From contig OW818698.1 of the NCBI GenBank assembly GCA_942493375.1, forward strand, positions 5,518,001 through 5,582,000: a DNA stretch of 64,000 bases, given 5' to 3'. A program made the translations under genes and the position numbers. Below the pieces are notes generated by a model. That model was not told the origin of the DNA, did no database searches, and saw only the letters and a program-made list of their open reading frames with translations. Numbering within the stretch: position 1 is the stretch's first letter; the number at the start of each line of letters is the position of its first letter. Origin of the DNA: G942493375 sp942493375. GTDB lineage: Bacteria > Armatimonadota > UBA5829. Shown piece after piece: positions 1 through 8,430 of this stretch.

Positions 1-2
1 TT

Positions 3-974
3 GAATTCTCCGCTTCCAATGATATGGAAGGCACATTTCAAGAGGCTATGGGCTGGGGATACTGGGGGTTTCCGCTTCCACCCAAGACTGAAAAGCCGTC
101 TGACAGAGGTCATAGATTGGCGATGTCAGTGGCACAAAACTTCTGGCAGGAGAGGGCTGCTGATCTTCGAATCAGCCAGGTTACTCATCCAAATGAAGTA
201 ATGGACTTTATACAATCTACACCCGCTATGGAGGATGTTTGTTGTGAGAATATAAATTATCTTATCGCATATGCTCCACAATTGACTATACGTGGTTTTG
301 GGGGACCATTTGAAGATATCATTGAATCGGTATATCTACAGTCAGTATGTAAATGTGGGCAGAAACGCGAGAAGCATCTCAGTAATGGAACTGGCCTGAC
401 AATAAATGGATTACCTCCGGCTTGCGGTGAAAACATAGCATTGCGACACCCCACTTTTGGAGACTATGGCGCTTCGTTTATTGCATGTGACTTTGTTCAA
501 GGTGATATATTTGGTCCACCAGTAAAAGTATTTGCAGAGGTGGATTATGCTGCATGGTTGATATCAGATAAAAGCATATGGATGCCATCAGCAACGCGAC
601 AGTATCTAATTGATGGTATTGGGGAATGGGGTGTATGGCCTTGGGTTGACAATAGAGTGCCAGACATTTATGACTTGGAACGATGCGAACCGTGGCCACA
701 TATGGGCGATTTAGTGCATGCAATAATGGACTTCTGTGGGAGAAAAATAGTCGCGAACAATGTATTTACGGTGACTAGTAATCTATTAGATGATATCCAA
801 TATCGTCTGGAATATTCACGTCGACTACTGGGTATTGATGACGACACGGAAGTATTAACTCGCCGATTTCTTGCGTCAGGTATTATCGAAAGGACATTAC
901 TGGACCGCGAATCAAATGATATAAAGCAGTCTCCAGATCATATGCGACCTGTTGTGGTTCTACAAACTGAATAA
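3..974 (+). CDS. Unknown protein, probably truncated at the 5' end by the window
   Basis: The reading frame is already open at base 3, so the true start may lie outside the window. The first ATG in frame is at 24 and would give 316 residues. I do not recognise the family. The protein is soluble-looking, with no signal peptide or membrane segment in the visible part. It has several Cys residues (a CC pair near residue 74 and a CKCG near residue 111) and is rich in Trp and Asp around residues 175-230. No catalytic motif stands out. A 344-bp gap separates it from the PIN toxin gene downstream. Coding is inferred only from frame length and ordinary amino-acid composition. Confidence 0.6.
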   Translation, partial: EFSASNDMEGTFQEAMGWGYWGFPLPPKTEKPSDRGHRLAMSVAQNFWQERAADLRISQVTHPNEVMDFIQSTPAMEDVCCENINYLIAYAPQLTIRGFGGPFEDIIESVYLQSVCKCGQKREKHLSNGTGLTINGLPPACGENIALRHPTFGDYGASFIACDFVQGDIFGPPVKVFAEVDYAAWLISDKSIWMPSATRQYLIDGIGEWGVWPWVDNRVPDIYDLERCEPWPHMGDLVHAIMDFCGRKIVANNVFTVTSNLLDDIQYRLEYSRRLLGIDDDTEVLTRRFLASGIIERTLLDRESNDIKQSPDHMRPVVVLQTE

Positions 975-1318
975 GTAAGAATAATGATGATCACTACGAC
1001 ATAAAAGGAATTATAAATACATTTTGAGACTCTTCACCTACATAGTAACCCACGACAGAGGCCTGGCTCCTATCAAAGGTATCAAAGAAGACACAGATAT
1101 CAAAGAGGTCAGGCACCATTTCGCTCCCAACCCGGAAAACTCGAAAACCACTGCTCGTGCAAGTCGTTTTTTGTGATATTCGTCTGGTTGTTTTCTTTCG
1201 GGAAGTCCTGAACGGATGACAACTTTAATTGGCAATTGAGGGGTATAATAATACTAGGTGAATATTTATCTATAAAGGTGTTTGCTGCCAGTAGCAGTTC
1301 GATGGAGAGTGCCTGAGG
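975..1318. other. Intergenic gap without a supported gene
   Basis: This 344-bp gap holds no frame with a credible ribosome site. A TATAAT hexamer lies at 1244-1249, about 70 bp before the PIN toxin gene, and could be its -10 box. I see no matching -35 box at normal spacing. Confidence 0.4.
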
Positions 1319-1768
1319 ATGAAGCTCAGAATATATCTCGATACGTCTGTCATTAGCGCCTACTTTGATGACAGGGCCCTAGATAGAATGGCTGAAACCA
1401 GGATGTTCTGGTTGAGGTTGCCAGAGTTTCAGGTTTCGACCTCTGTGCTAGTCCATCAAGAGATTGTACAGACGATAGATTCAGTTAAGCGCCAGCAAAT
1501 GCTGGAGTTACTGAGTAAATCTCATCAAATGGATGTGACTCCTGAAGCGCACGATTTGGCGCAAGCGTATGTTGACCGAGGATTGTTTACATCAACAATG
1601 TATGCTGATGCTTTACATCTCGCTCTATCAGTACTTACGCGTCAGGATATCCTGGTATCGTGGAATTTCAAGCATTTAGTTAACAGGCGAAAGCGTGCAG
1701 AAGTGATTCGGGTGAACACCGTTCTAGACTTACCTGCGATAGAGATATTGTCACCACCGGAACTGTGA
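1319..1768 (+). CDS. PIN-domain ribonuclease, VapC-like toxin
   Basis: This 149-residue protein has the layout of a PIN-domain RNase. It opens with YLDTSVISAYF, placing the first acidic metal ligand at D8. Further likely ligands are E48 in the VHQEI stretch and D97 in MYADALHLALS, followed by the hydrophobic helix and the SWNFKHL motif typical of the family. Such proteins cut RNA with Mg2+ or Mn2+, usually as toxins of type II toxin-antitoxin systems. No antitoxin gene precedes it; instead a 65-residue gene follows, with its ribosome site (GAGG) overlapping this stop codon. The toxin-first order is unusual for VapBC. The family call is firm; its role as a toxin is inferred. Confidence 0.8.
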   Translation: MKLRIYLDTSVISAYFDDRALDRMAETRMFWLRLPEFQVSTSVLVHQEIVQTIDSVKRQQMLELLSKSHQMDVTPEAHDLAQAYVDRGLFTSTMYADALHLALSVLTRQDILVSWNFKHLVNRRKRAEVIRVNTVLDLPAIEILSPPEL

Positions 1769-1779
1769 GGTATTGGGCA

Positions 1780-1977
1780 ATGAAGTATTTTGATTATGAA
1801 CAAACAGCCAACGAGGCAGGAATATCAGAGCTGGATTTGCAGTCGATAATCCAAGCAATGTGCAGTGAGTTTCCGGATGATGATATGATGAGGGAACTCC
1901 ATGTGCTAAGGGTGTGTATAGCAGTCAGGGATGGCAGAGTTGCATTAAATGATGTTCTAGACAGTCTGGCTGCATAG
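1780..1977 (+). CDS. Small acidic protein coupled to the PIN gene, possible antitoxin
   Basis: It encodes 65 residues beginning MKYFDYEQTANEAGIS. The ATG at 1780 is preferred because GAGGT lies about 9 bases upstream; a GTG at 1765 that overlaps the toxin stop is an alternative start. The protein is acidic and predicted to be mostly helical, with an NEAGIS...DLQSIIQAM stretch that could form a helix-turn-helix, but this is not a recognised DNA-binding family. The tight link to the PIN gene suggests co-transcription and a partner role such as antitoxin. The function is unproven and I do not recognise the family by name. Confidence 0.6.
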   Translation: MKYFDYEQTANEAGISELDLQSIIQAMCSEFPDDDMMRELHVLRVCIAVRDGRVALNDVLDSLAA

Positions 1978-1989
1978 CCTGTGATTAAA

Positions 1990-2018
1990 TTGACAATTGA
2001 CAATGGATAATTGACATT
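1990..2018. repeat. Heptanucleotide tandem repeat (GACAATT type)
   Basis: Four 7-bp units, GACAATT, GACAATG, GATAATT and GACATTG, run in phase just after the small gene's stop codon. This resembles the short tandemly repeated heptamers known from cyanobacterial genomes. A different heptamer array occurs at 41408-41540. Confidence 0.6.
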
Positions 2019-2084
2019 GAAAACACCCTTCGATATTTCGATTTTACAGATTTCGTTACTTTAGCAGTCGGGTAAAACGAGGTA

Positions 2085-2132
2085 TCACCACCCTCTTTCC
2101 CAGCCCACTTTAAAAGAGGGTATTAGTGGTGC
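2085..2132. terminator. Interrupted inverted repeat between convergent genes, possible bidirectional terminator
   Basis: The arms CACCACCCTCTT and AAGAGGG...GTGGTG can pair, with a short internal bulge and a roughly 14-base loop. The repeat lies between the plus-strand small gene ending at 1977 and the minus-strand reductase ending at 2223. No long T-run follows, so the terminator role is tentative. Confidence 0.4.
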
Positions 2133-2222
2133 TTGGGGCCACGGGAACTTAGTCCTTTTGTATAGACCGTTTCGTGTTGGTAAGCATTAACGCAGGATAC
2201 CTAACCATCCTCGTTATTCCGG

Positions 2223-2798
2223 CTATTTTACCGAAATCAATGACGACCCTATATCCTTCATCGTCGCGTGCAGGTCTTGTCTTTCTTGCGCCGGTTCGTT
2301 TCGCATTCCGGTAACTACTACTACCTCTTCAACATCGAATTCCAGCAGCTCAAACATGTGTTTCGTATAGTCAATATACACCTTGAACATGCCGGAATCA
2401 GGATTGCCCTGAGTAAACACCAGAATCAACTTCTTCTTCCTGGACTTTTCTTTGTAATGCGGAGAAAAGCGCGGGGAGATTTGTGCAAATAGCCTGTCGG
2501 TGAATATCTTTGCTTGGCCGCTCATCTGCCCCATGTAAATTGGTGATCCGAGAATAAGGGCATCGGCGTGCTCAAGTGCTTCGTATAGTTTCTGCATGTC
2601 GTCGTTGATAATACAGCCTTGGTCGTGATCGCTCGTGTGGCAGGCCAAACAACCCTGGCACGGCTTGATATCAAGTTCGCTGGTGTACCAGATCTGAGTT
2701 TCAGCGCCTTGTTCATTCGCGCCTTCGAGTATTTTGTTTACTATCCACGCGGTATTGCCTTCTTTGTGCGGACTTCCAATAAAACCGATTATTTTCAT
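2223..2798 (-). CDS. Flavodoxin-family NAD(P)H-dependent reductase, iron-sulfur flavoprotein-like
   Basis: This 191-residue cytoplasmic protein has the NADPH-dependent FMN reductase fold. The FMN phosphate loop is GSPHKEGNTA (residues 8-17), and the second flavin loop is GSPIYMGQMSG. Four cysteines in PCQGCLACHTSDHDQGC (C47, C50, C53, C62) give C-x2-C-x2-C-x8-C. This is close to the compact cluster motif of archaeal iron-sulfur flavoproteins, but with a longer last gap, so a 4Fe-4S cluster is possible but not certain. Its ATG overlaps the stop codon of the upstream secreted beta-helix gene by four bases (ATGA), so the two are translationally coupled. It likely moves electrons between a ferredoxin or NAD(P)H and a small acceptor. 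Confidence 0.82.
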   Translation of the reverse strand: MKIIGFIGSPHKEGNTAWIVNKILEGANEQGAETQIWYTSELDIKPCQGCLACHTSDHDQGCIINDDMQKLYEALEHADALILGSPIYMGQMSGQAKIFTDRLFAQISPRFSPHYKEKSRKKKLILVFTQGNPDSGMFKVYIDYTKHMFELLEFDVEEVVVVTGMRNEPAQERQDLHATMKDIGSSLISVK

Positions 2799-3838
2799 TT
2801 CTTTCCATTCTTATCCCACACCCCAGCGCTTGTGAAATTGTCCGTTATTATCGTAGGTGGGGCAAAGTCGAAAATTGTGGTCTGGTCAGGGATTATGTAG
2901 TTTCCGGAAATGCGGTTGGCGTTTGTTCCGATTGTCGTTATCGAGCAGCCTATGATTCCGTCAGCTATGTTTACTCCCATGCTGTTTTCCAGGCGTATCG
3001 TTCCATAAAAGAAATTGCATCCATTGAAAGCCATACCATATTGAACTTTATTGCAGTAAAGAGCATATCTCTCATTATGATTCATCAAGCAGTTTGAGAT
3101 TGCTCCGTGGGAGCCGTTTTCGTGGTCTTCGATAACAAGACCATCCATGTTTGTACCGAAATTCGATGCAGCTATCTTAACATTTCCCGCGTATATAGCA
3201 CATCCGACGATATTATTGAAGCAGCTTAATGATACTGCGTTGTTATACTCCGCGCGGGTGTCAAATCGAATGCCTGTATGATTGCCGTAGGCGGTGATGC
3301 GTTCCAGATTGCCGCCTCCTCCACCCAGAAAAGCATAGTCAAAATGAGATATACAAAGCCCAGTTCCATCGAAATTGCGCAAGGTTACTCCGACGATATC
3401 ATACTTTCCACACCCAAGAACCGATATGCCGCCCAACTGCGTATCTTTGCGCCCATGCCAGTCACCTTTCGCTTCGCCATCGAGCACGATATCTCGAATT
3501 GCCCAATCGGTAACGTTTATCACCTCGAATATATATCCTGAGCCTGCAGTACGCACGATTGTAGCTGGTCCGGCGCCTGTTATCGTGACTCCGGATGGAA
3601 TCGTCACTTTACTCAACCGATAATAACCAGGACCGATATACAAAACCCCCGGACCAGCTTTTAAAGCCTTGCGCATCGCAGAAGTATCATCAGCAGTGCT
3701 ATCCAATCCCGATGGACGTTTGCCGTTGTCATTTTTGTAATCAGTCAATTTACGAACAAAAGGGGCATCAGATGTATAAGCGCTGCTGGAAATTAATAAT
3801 ACAGCCAGAGTTGCAATAATAAGTGTTGTTATATTCAT
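2795..3838 (-). CDS. Secreted right-handed beta-helix (pectate-lyase-like) protein
   Basis: The protein has 347 residues. The ATG at 3838 is preferred over longer in-frame starts because it begins directly with a signal peptide (MNITTLIIATLAVLLISSSAYT). After the signal comes the pectate lyase superfamily entry region (STADDTSAMRKALKAGPG..., then GPGYYRLSKVTIPSGVTITGAG by type), followed by parallel beta-helix coils rich in Asn and Gly (for example FNNIVGCAIYAGNV and SNFGTNMDGLVI). The family includes polysaccharide lyases and tailspike-like glycan hydrolases; I cannot assign a substrate or pick catalytic residues. It lies 43 bp downstream of a clan GH-A glycosidase gene and overlaps the reductase gene by four bases, so the three form one minus-strand operon. 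Confidence 0.8.
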   Translation of the reverse strand: MNITTLIIATLAVLLISSSAYTSDAPFVRKLTDYKNDNGKRPSGLDSTADDTSAMRKALKAGPGVLYIGPGYYRLSKVTIPSGVTITGAGPATIVRTAGSGYIFEVINVTDWAIRDIVLDGEAKGDWHGRKDTQLGGISVLGCGKYDIVGVTLRNFDGTGLCISHFDYAFLGGGGGNLERITAYGNHTGIRFDTRAEYNNAVSLSCFNNIVGCAIYAGNVKIAASNFGTNMDGLVIEDHENGSHGAISNCLMNHNERYALYCNKVQYGMAFNGCNFFYGTIRLENSMGVNIADGIIGCSITTIGTNANRISGNYIIPDQTTIFDFAPPTIITDNFTSAGVWDKNGKK

Positions 3839-3881
3839 TTTATACTCCATAGAATCTGTGTGAGTCATTCCCGCCTGCCAC

Positions 3882-5729
3882 CTATTCCAACAACCGCGGG
3901 AAATAGTCCACTTTGATGGAGGTTTTGCCCCGAATGTCCTCGGTCTTGCCGTAAAGGTCATTTGCCTGTTTGAGGTTTTTGCCTTTCAGGCTAAACTCGG
4001 TTTCCTGGTCAAGGTTCCATACTATCAGCGCGCGGTGCCCGTTTGGGCGAGTTAGCTGGCAGGTCCAGGTCCCGGCGGTGTCAGCTTTTAGTGATTTCAT
4101 CACGGAGCCTAACAACCACTCGCGAATCCGGGCATAGGCGTAACCTGTTGGTTTGATGGGGACACCAGGGCCTCCTGAGCCACCCTCGACCAATCCCAGG
4201 TCTCCATTGTCCCAACTGTAGTAATAGTACCGTTCGAATCCACAGGCCCAGTTGATAATATGTTCGCAGGCAATCTCTCCGGAGGCTCTTCGCATCAGGA
4301 TGGGGTCGCCATCAGACTGGGGTGGCGAGCCTATCCCTGTCTCTGTGTTCCAGATTGGTTTCGATTTCAAATTGTATTTCACCAGCATCTGCTTGATCTT
4401 CAGCATCTCCCCAATGGTAAACACTCCAACATCACCCGTGTAAAGATGCACACCAATCGCGTCGGTATTGCGTCCTCCACCTGCCTTGAGGTAGTTATAT
4501 AAAAACAATCGTCCGGAATAGCTCTGCGTGTAACAGATACCGGGTGAGATTACCTTGGTGGCCGGGTCTACCTGTTTTAGAATAGTTATAGCTTCTTTCT
4601 CCAGCTCCACCAGTTTTGCAGGAGTGCCCGAGTAGAATCCTCCCCAGTTCGGTTCATTCCAGATCTCGTAACAGGGGATTTTCGCCTTGTAGTGCGTGGT
4701 TACTGTGCGAATGTAATTCCGCCAGTTATCCATATCCTTTGGAGGCGAAGAAAGACCCGGCGAGTAGGGGGACTCCGCATTGGGGTTAGTCGCCGCCCAC
4801 GCCGGGGTTTGTCCGAGAACTAAATAAGGCTCAACATGATGCTCCAGGGCACGGTTGACCAGCATATCCAGTCTGTTGAAATCCCACTGCCCCTGCTTCC
4901 ATTCCAGACTCGCCCATGAGGTGCTGGTATCCCACAAACGCCAGCCGTAAAAAGGCACAAATGGCCACTTTAGGTCTCCAAAATGATGGATGTGCATATT
5001 GAAGAAACTGGCTGGGATCGATTTGCTGGGCGGTGTAATGGAAATCTTCCGGGGCATCATGGAGATCAACTTGCAGGAAACATCATCCACATAAAGCGTG
5101 CTGTTACCGTTCAATTTAATAACGAACAGCGCCTGGTCGTCTGTAACCAGAGGGGTTAAATCGAACGTATATCGTTTCCATTTATTAGTCACAGTTACGA
5201 AATCGCCGCTGTAGTCGGTATAAGGTGCTGGCTCTTTGCGCAGGAATATCTCCACCGGTGCCTCATTCTCCACCTCCCCACGCATCCACAGGGAAATCCG
5301 GTAGAGTCCGTGCGGGATCACTTTGATCCTCTGCTGGTTAACAAAAAACACGCAGCCGGACTTAAGGTTGCTGACAGTGATCTTCTGGGCGACCTTACCT
5401 CCGTGCGGATTCATGCCGTCAAGATCATACGCAACCTTAAGGTCCGCCCAAAAAGACAGGTCATACCATCCCGGGGAAATGCCGGCACCAGGCACCGCTT
5501 GATCGTTGCGCTCAAAATCCCCATCTGCCAGCAATTCCTTGTTGAACACAATCCCTTTTATTGTATCCGCCGTTAATGCGGGTGTAGTCTCCCATGTAGG
5601 AGCAGCCTCCGACCATGCTATGGAAAACAATATGCAATTGAACAACAGGACACACGCAACTAGCCAGGCGTGCTGAATGTCCTTCCACCTTACGTAGCTG
5701 TTGCCATGTCCCATCTCCATTATGCGCAT
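3882..5729 (-). CDS. Secreted clan GH-A glycoside hydrolase with N-terminal carbohydrate-binding domain
   Basis: The protein has 615 residues from the ATG at 5729, which has AGGAG six bases upstream; a GTG at 5747 would add six residues. A hydrophobic export segment lies near residues 18-42. Residues about 60-220 form a jelly-roll module of CBM4/9 type (LLADGDFERND, then SPGWYDLSFWAD, ending in LYVDDVSCKL). A TIM barrel follows, with the acid/base glutamate in YEIWNEPNWGG (E359) and the nucleophile in IWNTETGIG (E463), the spacing expected of clan GH-A families such as GH39 or GH5. A C-terminal beta domain closes the protein. It is probably a retaining exo- or endo-glycosidase acting outside the cytoplasm. 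The exact GH family is uncertain; GH39-like is my best guess. It is first in an operon with the beta-helix gene. Confidence 0.82.
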   Translation of the reverse strand: MRIMEMGHGNSYVRWKDIQHAWLVACVLLFNCILFSIAWSEAAPTWETTPALTADTIKGIVFNKELLADGDFERNDQAVPGAGISPGWYDLSFWADLKVAYDLDGMNPHGGKVAQKITVSNLKSGCVFFVNQQRIKVIPHGLYRISLWMRGEVENEAPVEIFLRKEPAPYTDYSGDFVTVTNKWKRYTFDLTPLVTDDQALFVIKLNGNSTLYVDDVSCKLISMMPRKISITPPSKSIPASFFNMHIHHFGDLKWPFVPFYGWRLWDTSTSWASLEWKQGQWDFNRLDMLVNRALEHHVEPYLVLGQTPAWAATNPNAESPYSPGLSSPPKDMDNWRNYIRTVTTHYKAKIPCYEIWNEPNWGGFYSGTPAKLVELEKEAITILKQVDPATKVISPGICYTQSYSGRLFLYNYLKAGGGRNTDAIGVHLYTGDVGVFTIGEMLKIKQMLVKYNLKSKPIWNTETGIGSPPQSDGDPILMRRASGEIACEHIINWACGFERYYYYSWDNGDLGLVEGGSGGPGVPIKPTGYAYARIREWLLGSVMKSLKADTAGTWTCQLTRPNGHRALIVWNLDQETEFSLKGKNLKQANDLYGKTEDIRGKTSIKVDYFPRLLE

Positions 5730-5833
5730 ACCAGTCTCCTGTCCCACTCATCTTTGCATTTACAATCTGGTGGTATTATATCTCACAAGGATGACAATCC
5801 GGAAATTGCCACCCAGAGCTTAGAATCCCCATT

Positions 5834-5870
5834 CTGTTAATCTTGAAAATCTTGTTAATCCTGTCTGATT
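5834..5870. repeat. Nonamer tandem repeat in a divergent promoter region
   Basis: Three 9-bp units in a row read CTGTTAATC, TTGAAAATC and TTGTTAATC, followed by CTGTCTGATT. They lie between the divergent GH-A and GH20-like genes. From memory, near-identical strings recur in intergenic DNA of several unrelated phyla; I have not searched for them. Confidence 0.5.
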
Positions 5871-5938
5871 CTTTCTTTTGTATTTTCCACCAAAACCGGA
5901 TACTATTATGGGAACGATACATAAACGGATAATGGTGG

Positions 5939-8101
5939 ATGAAAATGAGATTATTTGTAGTATTTTTGTTGCTGTTTTTATTTTGCTCAAGTGTAAATGG
6001 TGAGACTGTGCTACCGAAGCTTTTACCTTCTCCTCAGATAATTCGGTCGGCTGGTTCCAGCAAGTTAAATATGGCTGGAATTCGAGGTTTTGTGCTGGGG
6101 AAAGGCTGCATGGGAGTTAAGGCGGGGACTGAGCAGGTCAATACCAGGCTTAAAGAACTCAGCCCAAAGAGTTTGTCATATATTAAGAATGGCAAACCGG
6201 GGCAGAGCGGGACTATCTGGCTTGGGCTGCAACCTGATCCTGCTGCTCAGAAACTGGTAGCCGGGCTTCCTGAACCGAATGAGCAAGGGTATCGGCTGGT
6301 TGTTGGAGAAGACTCGATAGTCGTGTTGGGTAAGGATTTGCCTGGGTTATACTACGGGCTGATGACCCTCAGGCAGCTTGTTCAACCTGACGGCAGCATA
6401 CCACAGGTGACTATATCTGACTGGCCTGATTTGAAGATGCGCGGGACATATACATGTGAATGGGATCCGGAGAAGAAGATAGAGTATTTTGCCTCTCTGA
6501 AGCTCAATTTTATAGTTTTTGAGACCCCTGAGTTCTATCAAATGGATAACCCGGCTTTACGAAAACGCTGGCAGAAAGTCTTTGATATGTGTCGGAAGAA
6601 CTTTATTGAGCCTATCCCGGAGCTCCAGTCCTTCGGCCATGGCAATGCAAACATAGATATAGAACCCCGTTGTGTTGAGGGTGTCTATATGAAGAATGTG
6701 CGTGGCACTGCGCAAAACGGCGAGATTATAGTGCGCAGATACAAGGAACCAATATCTGATACACCAATTACTAACGCAGGCTTTGAACAGAATAATGGGA
6801 TTCCGGACGGCTGGTTGGTGGACACTAAAAATGGCGAAATATCCGTCACAAATTCCGTGAAACGCGGCGGCAATTCCAGCCTCTGCATATCTCATCAGAC
6901 TTTAGGAACGCTTCGTGCCAGGCAGGAGCTGCCATGTATGGAGCAATCAAATTATAAGTATACATGCTACATAAAGACCAAAGACATAGTTAAGGGATCA
7001 GATATTTGCTCCGGAGCATACACAGAGATCTATGGCGTAATGGAGAATGGTGAACTGTCTCCCGGGCTTCTGACAGTATCCAAAATACAAAACGGGACCA
7101 ATGACTGGAACCAGTTGTCATTGGTGTTTAATACAAAGCAGTATAAAAAGCTGTGCATATTTGTAAGGCTTCAAGATGCATCAGGAACTGCATGGTTCGA
7201 TGATCTGGAACTGAAATGTCTGGAAAAGTGGGATCAATTATCGCCAAATATAGTTATCACTCCATCCTCTCCAATCGTATTGACCAATAAGGCTGGGGAT
7301 ATTAAGTATGAAGAAGGTAAAGACTTCATAATAGTACAAGGGGATCCACTTGTGATTGGAGACAATAAGACAGGCAAGCACTTCTATCCAGTAGAAGGCA
7401 AGCCATTGACCCTGAAGACAGTTTCCAATGGACGGATCAAAGATGGCAATGAACTGCTGCTCAGCTACAATTATGCACCATCTGGAAGTGTTTCGTGCTG
7501 TCCATCTGAACCCTTGTATAGAAACATGATGCAGAAATCCATCCGTAATGTGGTCAAAAGCTTGAAATGTAAATATCTCCATATAGGCCACGATGAACCG
7601 CAGTCCCTCAATCGGGACAGCCGCTGCAAAGAGCGGGGACTGGGAAATGTGGACCTGTATGTGGATGAGATCAAGCGAATGAGACAATACATGCTGGACG
7701 CAGACCCTAAATGCAAGATATTGATGTGGGATGATTCCCTCAATCCCTATTCAAATGCTGTCGGCATCAAACTGGAATCCGCTGCCCAGCATCTCCCAAA
7801 AGACATCATAATGAATGCCTGGGCATATGAATATCCGGGTGATAACGAGAAGATCCAGAATTCCATCAAATTCTGGATCGACCTCGGATTCGATATAACG
7901 GGTTCCCCCTGGTTTAACGTCTACAACGCCCACTACTGGGACCAGGCACTGAAAGAGCACAAAGACAGCGGACACATTCTTGGCAGCTTCTATACAGCCT
8001 GGGGTGATGACCCCCCGCACATGTGGTTCGGCCTAACCACCAGCGCACAATATGCATGGTCGAATACAATACCACTCGACGAGTTTTTGGCTTCGAAGTG
8101 A
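5939..8101 (+). CDS. GH20-like beta-N-acetylhexosaminidase with a carbohydrate-binding module inserted in the barrel
   Basis: The protein has 720 residues. A second ATG at 5945 has a better placed GGTGG ribosome site, so the start may be two codons later. A signal peptide (FVVFLLLFLFCSSVNG) is followed by a GH20b-type alpha/beta domain (residues about 25-155, with GLYYGLMTLRQLV). The catalytic barrel opens with ISDWPDLKMRGTYTCEWD near residue 160. At about residues 275-430 the barrel is interrupted by a jelly-roll module (ITNAGFEQNNGIPDGW to AWFDDLELKC). The barrel then resumes with the catalytic pair in HIGHDEP (D552, E553), MWDDS and NAWAYEYPG. GH20 enzymes release terminal N-acetylhexosamines by substrate-assisted catalysis. 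The GH20 assignment is likely; the substrate is not known. Confidence 0.78.
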   Translation: MKMRLFVVFLLLFLFCSSVNGETVLPKLLPSPQIIRSAGSSKLNMAGIRGFVLGKGCMGVKAGTEQVNTRLKELSPKSLSYIKNGKPGQSGTIWLGLQPDPAAQKLVAGLPEPNEQGYRLVVGEDSIVVLGKDLPGLYYGLMTLRQLVQPDGSIPQVTISDWPDLKMRGTYTCEWDPEKKIEYFASLKLNFIVFETPEFYQMDNPALRKRWQKVFDMCRKNFIEPIPELQSFGHGNANIDIEPRCVEGVYMKNVRGTAQNGEIIVRRYKEPISDTPITNAGFEQNNGIPDGWLVDTKNGEISVTNSVKRGGNSSLCISHQTLGTLRARQELPCMEQSNYKYTCYIKTKDIVKGSDICSGAYTEIYGVMENGELSPGLLTVSKIQNGTNDWNQLSLVFNTKQYKKLCIFVRLQDASGTAWFDDLELKCLEKWDQLSPNIVITPSSPIVLTNKAGDIKYEEGKDFIIVQGDPLVIGDNKTGKHFYPVEGKPLTLKTVSNGRIKDGNELLLSYNYAPSGSVSCCPSEPLYRNMMQKSIRNVVKSLKCKYLHIGHDEPQSLNRDSRCKERGLGNVDLYVDEIKRMRQYMLDADPKCKILMWDDSLNPYSNAVGIKLESAAQHLPKDIIMNAWAYEYPGDNEKIQNSIKFWIDLGFDITGSPWFNVYNAHYWDQALKEHKDSGHILGSFYTAWGDDPPHMWFGLTTSAQYAWSNTIPLDEFLASK

Positions 8102-8129
8102 ATTGTCAGTAATAGCTTAGTAAAATGCG

Positions 8130-8268
8130 AATAATGTCATCATGAGCCCACAAGCAGGGGACGCCAACTTGTATCAATCTTTGGAAGCCAAATTGTGGTG
8201 CGGGCTTCTAGCCTGCCGGCCTCGGATTTCTAAGGCACCCCCAACTTGGGGCTCAGGATGACATTATT
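8130..8268. mobile_element. MITE-like element with 24-bp terminal inverted repeats
   Basis: The left end AATAATGTCATCATGAGCCC and the right end GGGCTCAGGATGACATTATT pair with one mismatch over 20 bases and extend a few bases further inward (CACAAG / CTTGG). The outer GTCATC...GATGAC parts resemble the ends of the family A palindromes. The interior contains one copy of repeat C. No coding capacity is present and I see no clear target-site duplication. Confidence 0.55.
8181..8235. repeat. Repeat family C, copy 1
   Basis: It matches 44861-44916 closely over about 56 bp, starting TTGGAAG, running through AATTGTGGTGCGGGCTTCTA and ending CTAAGG. The core GCGGGCTTCTAGCCTGC is a near-palindrome. The repeat sits inside the MITE-like element at 8130-8268. 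Confidence 0.65.
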
Positions 8269-8394
8269 CACCCGCAAGGAGCCTACCTCTGGGTCTGCAC
8301 CTATCCCATATCCCCGTGACTCAGCTAACGGTTGCTTTTCTCTAACAATCAAATGAGAAGGACACTGGTAGAGGCAAAACGGTACCCTATCCCG

Positions 8395-8430
8395 CTAGTC
8401 CTGAGTAGCGCAGCGTATCGAAGGGCGGTC
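8395..8430. repeat. Repeat family D, fragment
   Basis: The string CTGAGTAGCGCAGCGTATCG and its flanks match the core of the fuller copy at 40085-40142. This copy lacks a good inverted outer arm, so it may be degenerate. Confidence 0.5.

Noticed and set aside
1038..1235. Possible 65-residue minus-strand gene in the gap before the PIN gene
   Set aside because: No ribosome site, unusual composition and no resemblance to any family; likely a chance open frame.
4200..4260. GTTCGAATCC string as part of a tRNA gene
   Set aside because: It lies inside a well-supported glycosidase gene and no cloverleaf can be drawn around it.
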